Source: Saksenaea vasiformis B4078
Taxonomy: Eukaryota; Mucoromycota; Mucoromycetes; Mucorales; Saksenaeaceae
Direction: 5' to 3'
Assembly (NCBI GenBank): GCA_000697055.1
Contig: JNDT01001802.1
Span: 1 to 64,000, forward strand
Length of the DNA: 64,000 nucleotides
Below are positions 36,398 through 45,913 of this stretch, in pieces (positions within the stretch are counted from its first letter, which is position 1; the number at the start of each line of letters is the position of its first letter). The notes below the pieces were generated by a model. The model was not told the DNA's origin, made no database searches, and saw only the letters and a program-made list of their open reading frames with translations. The position numbers were made by a program, and so were the translations under genes.

Positions 36398-37859
36398 TGA
36401 AAGGAAGTGGAAACAAAAGAAGTTATTTTCGCACACCAGCAACATGCGACACATCCATCCTGATTTCGTCGGCCAATCAGATGATGAGTAGGTGGGCACT
36501 ACGCCACAGCCAAAAACACATGATAAGTCCCACAGATTATACAGCAATTCCTCGCATCTTTCGTTCCTTCGTGATAGCAATTTATTCTACCATCCCATCT
36601 GAGCTGTCAAGGAAGGTAGAGAAGGTGCCAACAGGGTAACAGGATCACTACGGTTCAGATCGTAATGTACATAGCCGATGTCTATCTTTTGTCCCCCTCG
36701 ATCAGTGAATATATCGATCCAAGAATTTGACGATATTTTTGAGCAAATTTTCTAGTGTCATTACCGGAGAGCACAATTTCCATAAAACGTTTTAGTTACC
36801 AAGAGTGGTTGCTTCGTATTACTTAAGCTAATGAAGAATATCAGCTTTTCCAACGATCGAGGAAAGCCATGTATGTCGCTTTTTGTATCGTATCGCCGGC
36901 CAAAGATTTCAAATACTCCCGATTTGATGGACGAGAAAAGGGTGTCATTCAGCTGTAGATGCCATCGTGCTGTACGCCTGCCGATAAAAATGAGTCAAAA
37001 ATGCAAATGTATTCATTTTCTGCTTTATAACGGAATATTCATCGTGGATTTGAGACGCTAGGGACTCTTCCAGTTCGTTACTACCGATAGTACGGGTTCC
37101 TAGTCGTAGGGGATTATGGCATAGGACATGTTTGTCGTATGTTTTCCTTGCTGTTTTCACTTCACTATGACCCAAACAAGCGCTAAAGTTCAATTGAAAG
37201 ATTTTGAAATCGTGGCATAAGGACGAATGGTATTTTCTCTTCTGTTGTTCTATTGGCTCATTGAAGTAGCGCATTTTTTTTTCTATCAGGACCTGATAGC
37301 AGTGTCCAAAAAATAGGGTCAAAGTACGAAGTAAATATTTCAGTTGCTTCAACATGCTCTTCCGTAAGTCTCTCCCTATTTTTGCGAAGAACGCGTTCTT
37401 TACCATCGTTGCGGATGACAAGAAATTGTGCTCATCCAAGCAAAACATCTTATCCCATCCTAGGTATTAATTGTTCAGAAAGTGTCTTTTCGTTTGCGAC
37501 GCTTCTTTGTCCGATGGACATGCTCCTTCGCCCTGAACAATCATTTCTCTTTATGAGCCTAGGATAGGACTCCGCAAGTACAAACCGAGTTCTTGCATTA
37601 CTTTGCCAAATGCTAGTAATATCACCTTCATTACAGTGATGCAATTTATCACGCTGTGGATTTCTACGAGTATACAAGGAATGCACCAGATTCTGTGCTG
37701 GATGAGGCTGCATGACCATTTAGAAATTCTTCACTGTATAGAGGTTGCAGAGCCAGCCTTCTGACATTTTCTGGGACGCGTTGATCGTTCGCTTGGCTTA
37801 GTCTACTGATATTTGCAATAGTGCGATACAACATTCCTTCTTGGTTCAATCCATAAATT
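36398..37859. other. Unrecognised region with one longer minus-strand frame
   Basis: A 167-codon open frame lies at 36945-37448 on the minus strand and an 89-codon frame at 37450-37719. Neither shows a domain I know, and they do not join with obvious splice sites. The position beside transposon relics suggests decayed mobile DNA, but this is a guess. Confidence 0.35.
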
Positions 37860-38166
37860 CATAGCTCAAAAATATAGACTTAGTAAATCCTTTGAGACTG
37901 AATTACTTTTATTAAATGTTAATGTCTGCTCTTTTATATTATGTTCAGTTCTCTAAAGTATATTCTAATAATAATCTATTTTTCATGTAATTCTATTATA
38001 TGTTAATTCCCTTATTACAAAGCTACATATGTTTGTACTTAGGATATATTTATATATAGAACGGAAGATTATTATGTTTGTTAATATATTAATCCCGATT
38101 ACTATTTGATCTGTAACTGTACACAGATATTTATTTCTACGTGCACTACGGCATGTCACATATACC
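37860..38166 (-). repeat. Candidate 3' LTR of gypsy element
   Basis: On the minus strand the integrase/chromodomain region is followed by a polypurine tract (GGAAGGGGG, about 38171-38179) and then by AT-rich sequence beginning TGTGGTATATGTGAC. That is the expected place and start of a 3' LTR. The far end is uncertain, and no second LTR copy is in the window for comparison. Confidence 0.5.
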
Positions 38167-39655
38167 ACATTACCCCCTTCCAGGTTGTGTATAACCGTTA
38201 ACTGTTCTTAGTTAATCTGTCAATGTCTGATACGTTTATTTTGCCGTGAAGCGTTCTGTTTTGTCTTTGAACATTTACGAGATTTTGTATTTTTATTTTC
38301 AATGTCTTTACTTTTCGTCTTGTCATTTGGTGTAATACCAAGTCTGTCCCAATAATCCATAATAGGTTTTGAACTGCTGAATGAATCGGGCTTTTGCCAT
38401 GTGTCATCTTTTTCAGTATAACCTTCCCACCTCACCCGGTACATATAATTGCCTTTAGACAATTCTTTATGTCCGACTATTGCTTGTACAGTAAAGTATT
38501 CTTTACCTTTTCTTGTACTTCTTCTAACGACATAATCTCATCTTGAGATATTAACTTTAATGCTGATGGTGGGTGATCTTGGGGTAAAAGAAGTTCTTGT
38601 TCATCCATAAGGACATACGATCCTCCTCTTGTTTCTCTAACGATTGTATATGGACCATGATAAGCCGGTTCTAATTTACCGCGTTGTCTTTCTCTTATCA
38701 TTACTTGGCTGTGTATGGGGAATTGTACCATCTTGTATTTTTTATCAAACTTCCCTTTCTGTGCATTTGTTATTGTTTGTGTTCTTTCCGCTATGGCTGG
38801 AAAGATCGTATCTTCCATACAGCTCATCCTTTGCAAAAGTTCTTTATTTGTCATTGGCGATAACTCTGGATCATTTGCATAATTTTTAAATCCATTCATC
38901 GCTCTTGCAAACATTAGACTGTATGGTGATGAACCTGTACGTCTAGTAACTTTTGCATTTAATGATAGCTGTATGCTTGGAACATATAAATCCCAGTCCC
39001 GGGTAGCTCCTTTAATGCACTTTCTTAGAGCATTTACAGACGTTTGAACCCATCGTTCTGCAACGCCATTTGCTCTTGGATGGTACGATGTAGCTAATCT
39101 GTGCTCAAAGCCAGATGCTTCTGCTAACTTCTCCATTAATGAGTTTACAAACTCTTTGCCATTGTCCGATTGTAGGTATCGAGGAAAACCGAAATCACAA
39201 AAGACGTTAATTACAGTGCCTACTACTGTATCTTGAGATTTATCAGATATTGCGCGGAGAACACAGAATCGTGTGCAAATATCAACCATGACCAACAAGT
39301 AGTTTTTACCGGTGTGTGTGGTTGTAAATGGACCTGCTAAGTCAATTGCCCAATGGTCGCATGGCAGATATGCGTTTATAGGTCGTAATGGGTGGTAACC
39401 CTTTTGCGCAATATTATGTTTTTGGCATTCTATGCATTTCTGTACCATTTCTACAGCATCCTTATGCATATTGGGCCAATATATACTGTCATCATGTAAT
39501 GCATCAACGATTGCGTTTGCTCCGAAATGTCCGAAAATGTGAGCTTTGTGAAGAAGTTCTTCTCTTTCTGCTTCTTTTGGTGTGTACATATCTTCTGTTT
39601 GCGCTATGGCTGCTCTATTCATGAGTAGCTCTTTATTCGCTTTTGACTTTCTAGG
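38167..39655 (-). mobile_element. 5'-truncated Ty3/gypsy chromovirus (integrase + chromodomain)
   Basis: Minus-strand remnant of a Ty3/gypsy retrotransposon. The long frame 39622-38477 is integrase: an H/H-C/C zinc module (HKAHIFGHFG...CIECQKH), and all three catalytic acids in WAIDLAGPF, LQSDNGKEF and NGVAERW. Further on, frame 38462-38220 encodes a chromodomain (YRVRWEGYTEKDDTWQ), which targets chromoviruses to marked chromatin. A one-base frameshift near 38500 separates the two. The gag, protease, reverse transcriptase and RNase H regions are absent: a TAG stands just upstream of the integrase frame, and the sequence then turns into the flank of Fanzor copy 2. The remnant is therefore dead and truncated. 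Confidence 0.9.
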
Positions 39656-39809
39656 AAGGCGGTACTAGGCTACAGGTTGCGGAGTTTGCTCAACTGCATG
39701 CACCACTTTTTCATACGAGAACCTTCCGATGCGAACACCTAAAAGATCGATCAGTTAAATTGTTCTAAGCTTCACCTATCTCATGACAAGCTTACCGTAA
39801 AAATCCTAA

Positions 39810-39825
39810 TCCCCTCGAAAGGGGA
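39810..39825 (-). other. UUCG-loop hairpin downstream of Fanzor copy 2
   Basis: On the minus strand it reads TCCCCT-TTCG-AGGGGA: a 6-bp stem closed by a UUCG-type tetraloop, 28 nt past the Fanzor stop codon. Guide RNAs of TnpB and Fanzor proteins extend past the 3' end of the gene, so this is a candidate part of such an RNA or of the right end of the element. Confidence 0.55.
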
Positions 39826-39852
39826 ACCCATGTTCGTTACCGTGATTTCTTT

Positions 39853-42258
39853 TCATTGTGATCGTGGCCTTGAAAAACGCTGTGGTCTTCCTTCTCCGGC
39901 CCAGATCGACACGGAAATTGCGAACATATTCTTACTCGCATTGACATCCCTCTGCCACAACATTCCACAGTATTTGCAAACTAGAATGCTATGACGAGGG
40001 GCACCGTCCGCTGTAGTTACCTTTTCCAGTGTTCGATTGTTGCAGTTGTGACATATCTGTAAGCAGCTTTAACATCCTATTTGATGTATACACCAATACC
40101 TGAGATGTCAGATATTCGTCCATCTTCACCGCGATTAGTTCTCCTCTCCGTTCTCTCCTTTTTAACGTCTTCCACAGCTTTCCTACAACTCCTGGGCGGT
40201 GTCCTTTGAACTTCATGCTGTCCTTTCCGAACATAGCGTCACCAAATACTATTAGCGGCATATTGTTTGTCTTTTCATATACTGAAGGTTTCCACTTTCT
40301 TATGCATTTGCAACGAGTTAGCGATGCTCGCATTGCTGATATGGGTGGATTTGATCTACTAGCAATCCAGCCTGGTTAAACAAGTTTAGTCGGCTATTCA
40401 TACCTGTTGCTTTTTCTCTTATCTTCTCGTCTCTTGCGGTTTTTCTTTCGCTTTTTACGGTTCCGCTTGGTATGCTTCCGCCTTTTCCGATTATATTTTT
40501 TCCCGCCTGTTACCAATATGTTTGCCATCTCTTCAGCCGCCCGCTGGCGACCCTGGTAATTGCGAAACCGTGCTTCGGCCCTTGATGGCCCGTAGAATGC
40601 AAATAAGACGTTCAGATGTCGAAAAATGCACCGAACGTAGGCATTGTAAGATTCAACGTCTTGTGTCTTCCCAGTCTCCAAATCTGTCTCGATTGCTTCA
40701 ATTCCAGCCGCCTTCTTTTCCGATTGAAGTTGTTTTTGTCGCAGTGGTGACCCTGTATACGTGTAATACTCCCGCGTAGAGCATCTACGGGTTTCATGCA
40801 GGTTCCTTCCATCTCCATATGCCGCCGTGAATACTTGTGATCGCCCAGGATCGACAGCGCACGGATCGAAATGGTCATTGACTTCTTCTTAAGTGAAGTC
40901 TCCAGGAGTCAGCTCTGTGTCCAGAGTTTCCAGTTCAGCCTTCTTCGATTTTCTTGCAAACAGAGAATCAACTGCAAATCCATCCGAATTGATCTGATTC
41001 GTGAACATGGTCCCCTTCTCGGCTGCGGACTCTTTTAGCTTGTCAAGACTAGTCATCGCTGAAAGTCAGTTTCTTCTCTTATCTTAAAGAGCTATTACTT
41101 CGCGTATCCTAACTTCTTGAAGTTAAAGATAGTGTGAAACATGGTGAGATTTTCATCATAATCCGCTCCGACTGACAACGGTGACAAACACGCTAAAGAT
41201 TTCACGTTAATGCTTGCAAACCGCCAGTGCAAAGACAGCAACGGTGATAGGCTGAAACGTCGGGGAAGGTTCTCGTCTGATTCCTCAATATTTTGATATT
41301 CTTCGTCGTATGATTGTAAAATGTGAGCAAGCGTTGGAATGAACTTTCCTGGTGAAGCGGATATCGCCTCGGCTGTGGCGGGAACAGGGATGATATCAGA
41401 CAATTCCTCGCAAATAGAGATTACTGCATTAATAATATCCGTGGAGATAAGATCGATAGATGAAGGCCACTGAGAGTCTCCACCGGCAACTTGTTCATAG
41501 ATGTATTCCGAAGCGACTGCTTTGGCGGAACCATTGGATAGCCTCTGATAAAATAAAAATTCAAAGCTGCATTAGTCTTTCTTTACGAACTTCGCTGTGC
41601 ATACCGGCACTGAAGCCTTCAGTTTTCGAAATCCAAACTGAACAACACGATTTTCGAAGTTTTCGACAATGTTATTCGTGTACGTTGTAACCAATGTTTT
41701 ACATGCAGCTGATAAAGAATCACTATACCCAGAGTAATGGTGAGCAGAAAAAACGATCTCAGCATGTTGTAGCCGGAACTCGTGCCAGCAGACAAGAATA
41801 TCACGGGGCATGTTGGGGTTTTCGTTTGTTATAGTTTTTCCCATGACCAATTGGCGCACGGAATACCAGAACGCCTGTGTATAGATGTACTTGCTTATCT
41901 CTTCGTGAGCATGAGAAACGATATACCCATTGACAAATATCTGTGCTCGGAATATGACTTGCCGCAGGAAACTGCAAAGATTGACGATGTTTCGTTGGAC
42001 TTGGTCGCGATAGGCCGGCCGGATCACGGATTCAAGTGGAAGCTTTCGAGTATATCTTTCGTAATCTTTGCCAAATTCGTGGACGATTCTTTCTTCCATT
42101 GTTCTTCGATGATTTGCGCATGCCTTTGACCTAGACGAGGAATGGTCTTGCGAATCACACGAAGGACATGGGGTCAGACCAGCGTTCGGGTTTCTTGAGC
42201 TTTGACCCTTCTCGATTCGTCCTCTTCTTTTTGCTTGCGAATTTTCTTTTTCCTCCAT
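39853..42258 (-). pseudogene. Fanzor (eukaryotic TnpB-like) nuclease, copy 2, one stop from intact
   Basis: Five exons: 42258-41587, 41544-41099, 41048-40404, 40358-40100 and 40056-39853. They sum to 742 codons in one frame with a single internal TAA at 40889-40891. Order: KR-rich N-terminus (likely nuclear signal), CPSC...CANH zinc finger, helical region with TTYTNNIVENFENRVV shared with copy 1, RuvC-I (CAVDPGRS) 12 residues after the stop, a strongly basic linker, PLIVFGDAMF, a zinc ribbon (ICHNC...CKYC) and RuvC-III (WQRDVNASKNM). A Glu in KMDEYLTSQ lies 41 residues past the GD, as in rearranged Fanzor active sites. The intron 40057-40099, just before the zinc ribbon, is absent from copy 1. 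An upstream CKDCG...CPLN knuckle (42354-42414) is frameshifted and may be a lost 5' exon. An intron that would remove the TAA in phase was sought and not found. Confidence 0.82.
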
Positions 42259-42989
42259 TTCTGTAAGTTTTCTTTTTTTCCCCACTGTGGTCCGCCTGTG
42301 AGCGATCTATGTATGTTAAGGATTTTCTCCCTACCAGGATCCCTGCCAAAATCCTTATTCAATGGGCATGCTTTAGATCTTTTCGTTTTGTGCCCTTCAT
42401 CCGCAGTCTTTGCATATGACTGTTTGAAAATATACATTAATGCGAACGGTTGAGATAGGTATTGCAAACCTCTTTTTCGTTTTTCGTTTTCTTACTTTTT
42501 CTTCAGTAAGTTTTATAGTCTTTTTTAGGAGCACAAGGATGAATGTAACGTTTATAAAGATATCGATAGAAGCAAGCAAGATCTGTGTTAACGTCAGAAA
42601 GGGTGGAAGCATGGCATAGAGGGTGGTGAAGATGAAACGAAAGAGAGATGAGGGATAAAATCAGAAAATGTTGTCAAAGCAGAGACATCAAATTAGACTC
42701 GTCACAACACTATACTTTGCTTAATTAACTGCTTCAAAGCGTGGGCAGTCAAAGACAACAAAAAAGTATCATCTTTCAATAAAACGTATTGTTAGGAATA
42801 CCTAGAAGCTATTGCTTAACTTTACCAAGCAATAAGGTAATGAAAAGAAGGTCAATGTAAGAACCTTATTCCGCTGTACCGATCATTACTGCTCAGGTGA
42901 CAGCTATGATGTTTACCCTCATCGTTCTCGTTCTTCATTGGTGGTATGATCCGGTCACTTTGTTTACTGAATTACATATTCAATCTGCA
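42259..42989. other. 5' flank of Fanzor copy 2, knuckle relic
   Basis: Holds a minus-strand zinc-knuckle relic (C-x2-C at about 42400-42414, H and C further on to 42354) broken by a one-base frameshift. The rest is AT-rich, with no supported gene. Confidence 0.45.
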
Positions 42990-44135
42990 AGTCTATCCTT
43001 GGCTCTCAGAATTTTTGCTGATACCGGCTTTTATCTTGGACAGGAGTCCGTCAACGGGGGGCAAGTACAAACATTTATAGCCTCTGGTCTCAATCAGTCC
43101 GCGAACAATTGTTGGAGTATATATAGGAGAATGGTCCATCACGATATAATGGGGTTTCACATTAGCATATCACTTGCATTTGATACACAAGTCAGAAAAC
43201 GTTCCATTCTTGAACCGACCCGGCCATTAACTGTCATCGCTTCCTTTTCATTAATCTTCTCTTTTGGACACAAATGCAGCCTGAGACTTTCTTACAAATA
43301 TATTGATCAGATATGGCACCTAATATAGTAATCGCAATTACCTCGTGTTGGTACAGAACTCCTTACTGCTGTTTCCCTTTGAGTATGCGAATTGAAAACA
43401 GCTCTATCGATAAATACAGAGCTCTTAGTGAAGTACAAGGATTGTACATTTTCCCACTCTTCGACTTTCCTCGTTCGTGAAGTTGTTGCTCGATTAGAAT
43501 TCCTTGCTGCAGGAAGCTTTTCCAACCTTTTCAGGATTATACTGCATTTATTGACTAAATGTCTATACAATACTGATTCGGAGATAGTCAAGTCTTCAAA
43601 TGCTTACAAAGTCCTTTCTTTATGTCAGTTAGGATAGCAGTCGGGTTCCTGTCAACGTAATCTTCAAGAGACCGGGAGTGAGCATCAGTTAGCTGACCAT
43701 AACATCTAGTACGAGGCTTCCTTTGAACCCAGGTAGACGCCTTCCTTCATCCCGATTGTATGATTTGATATAATGTTGAGCAGTTCGGACTTTTATACCC
43801 GTGATCAGCCCTGCTTTCTTTACCATTCGTCCTTCTTCAATTGCTAAATCAAACTGCACAGTATATCTTCTGTATGATCCTCTTGTTCTAGCTTTACTCG
43901 ACTCTTCACGCTTTTCTTGTGTGCGTGGTCTGCTTGGAAAGGGAACAATGCCTGTTAAGCGTTTCTCCCCAGCACCCGCAGCAGATGATCTAGGATCTGC
44001 CAATGTGCGCATACGCACAAAGGCATTATTCACAGGACTACTACTTTCCCGCCAGTCTTCGCCCAAAACAGCTGCGCATGAATGGCAATTTAACCTGTTC
44101 ATTCGGTTCATCATCCTCAAACAAAGTAACATCAT
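42990..44135 (-). pseudogene. Tc1/IS630-like DDE transposase relic
   Basis: Minus-strand transposase broken by frameshifts. In order: a helix-turn-helix region (IEEGRMVKKAGLITGIKVRTAQHYIKSY is split here as IEEGRMVKKAG and VRTAQHYIKSYN, near 43740-43860), a second DNA-binding part (LYRHLVNKC), then the first catalytic block FIDRAVF (43370-43420), and NGRVGSRMERFL. The second catalytic Asp is in YIVMDHSPIYTP near 43130. After LYLPP, where family members continue into the segment carrying the third catalytic acid, the sequence jumps to LLSKIKAG. That indicates an internal deletion of the third catalytic residue. The element therefore cannot encode an active enzyme. The plus-strand open frame at 42897-43328 is its shadow. 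Confidence 0.8.
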
Positions 44136-45389
44136 CTATATCTAACGAAGCATATTCAGCTTCCATGTAATCACGTAACCTCAGCGGAGTTTCTATAACG
44201 CAAAATGTCCCTTAGCATTGATTCCCAGCCAACGCAGACTTGGTCTACTGGTTAGCGCAAAACTTCTATCCAAGCAGCGCAAAGTCACGTACAAAAAACT
44301 GTAGTGTATCCAAGCAATATGTCTTGGATTCTTCTGCCTATTTCAAATTAAGTTGACTCTGTTTCATTAGTGATTATTGATGACTTGCCCCCATGATTGT
44401 TATGGATCTTTATCTAATTTTACATACAGGAGGATCAGGTGCTGAACGGCTACTGAGTTCGGACCGCAAACAACGATCGAGCGCTCAGTGATAAGCTACC
44501 TGTCATCTAGGGCACCGGCGTAAGGTTCGCTCAACCGCACCCTGGACGCGCCCTGAACAGGGACGCAAACGGTGGAAACGACCCTTGCTCTGTTCTTCAT
44601 GTACATATGCAGAAGTCAGCGGCCGCTCTTTTGCGAGCAGATATGGTTCACGCCACACGGCGAAAAAAAAAAGTTAGAAACGTTGCACGCGACTCCTGGG
44701 AGGTGCAGATTTGGATACACTTGCCGTACATATAAAGTTGGGATATCATGAAATAGATTCTGCCGTCAGCTCTCACTATGATGTCTAAAACATGTGCAGC
44801 AACCTTAATTGATACCAACCAATGAATAAGTTTATTGGACCATGCATGTTCTATGGTCAGGTCTTGGGTACAGTTTTAAATATTTAGACGCCGTTTATGT
44901 TGTAAATTTTTAGAACGCAAAAGGCAACGGTTGGCATTCGCTATTGCTGTTTTCCGTTGTTGCCTGAGAGGAATAACTGTTTCATTGTGGCGGTAGTGGC
45001 TAATGACTTCTGAGTTCTTGGATGCCAAGCCCTCCCGAAATTCCGTTTAAGAGCCAAACGGTGACACAAATTCGACAGCCGAAAGACTGTGGTCATACCC
45101 GCACCCCAATATCGCGTCCTCTTTTCCCATCTATTTACTCGGTAGATCGTCTTGAAAAGATGATAAGGTAAGGCAAAACAAAACAAAAAAAAAAGGAGCC
45201 AAAGTTTATTAATGAGTTATTCCGGTCGTCCATCCGTTTGTCCGCGTGTTCGTTTGATTTCTTAAACATCGTTCCCAGCATATCGTTTGTACTAGCATAG
45301 TTCATCCAGGACACAGCAGAAACACATACCAGCCAAACTGTTTTTTTTTGTTAACCCATTATAACCGACGCTGCAATCCAATTTTTTGC
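44136..45389. other. Intergenic, no gene seen
   Basis: About 1.25 kb with no supported coding region. A tRNA-like A-box string near 44247 was examined and dropped. The 81-codon minus-strand frame at 44941-45186 shows no domain. Confidence 0.45.
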
Positions 45390-45639
45390 TTACCAAGCCC
45401 AGCAACAGCTGTTATCTGATTTCGGCTGTTCCTGTTGCACAACGATGGTCTGTGGAGGAGGACTAGGTACAGTTTGGTTAAGGAACATATTATTTGATAA
45501 AATGATAATATATTTACGCGGGCTGATAGTAACCACCGTTGGGTGGTGGCGGACCGTAACCACCAGCTTGAGGGGGCGGTGCGTAGTACTGACCACCTTC
45601 AGCGGGAGGAGGAGGATAGGCGTATTGACCGGAAGACAT
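45390..45639 (-). CDS. Small Pro/Gly/Tyr-rich protein ending CCWAW
   Basis: Two exons, 45639-45518 and 45462-45390, joined by a 55-bp intron, giving 64 codons. The product starts MSSGQYAYPPPPAEGG, is made of Pro/Gly/Tyr/Gln repeats, and ends SDNSCCWAW. This layout, a short disordered PGYQ-rich stretch followed by a terminal cysteine and aromatic cluster, resembles small cysteine-rich CYSTM-type or palmitoylated membrane-associated proteins. The C-terminal cluster is too short for a normal transmembrane helix. The 5' leader region holds a 12-bp hairpin at 45884-45913. Function is unknown; stress-related membrane roles reported for CYSTM proteins are only an analogy. Confidence 0.7.
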
Positions 45640-45883
45640 GTTTTTTAGAAAAAGGAGAAAACAAAGACTGGGTTTCTGAGTCAGGTATTTATATTTAACG
45701 TCGAGAAGCCGGTTCGTGAAACCCAAAACGGAAAACAGACTGCGAGCCACATGATGATTCTTGATCTTTTTGCGCGAAAACAAAGCGGCAGAAAAGCAGG
45801 AGGAAATTATAAGTCAGCAAACTAGCAACTCTGTTTTGCCCGTAGAACTCCCAGAAATCCCTTGTGCAGGGCCCTAAGATAAA

Positions 45884-45913
45884 GCAATAAACGCAACAAC
45901 GTTGCCTTATTGC
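45884..45913. repeat. 12-bp stem hairpin
   Basis: GCAATAA and TTATTGC (7 bp) flank GCAAC-AAC-GTTGC (5 bp), with small offsets of two and one bases. It lies about 245 bp upstream of the small CCWAW protein start, so it could be in its promoter. Confidence 0.7.

Noticed and set aside
36945..37448. 167-codon gene on the minus strand
   Set aside because: No homology recognised and no supporting exon context; left as an unassigned open frame in the region description.
40880..40990. Intron removing the TAA in Fanzor copy 2
   Set aside because: Available GT donors (in GCAGTTGAT and CTCTGTTTGC) and the CTTAAG acceptor do not keep phase, and the sequence on both sides reads as continuous coding.
42897..43328. 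Plus-strand 143-aa frame as a membrane protein
   Set aside because: The minus strand of the same bases carries transposase motifs (YIVMDHSP, NGRVGSRMERFL), so the plus frame is incidental.
44235..44300. tRNA gene with an A-box-like TGGTCTACTGGTTAGCGC string
   Set aside because: There is no matching B box (GGTTCGANTCC) at the right distance, and no cloverleaf closes.
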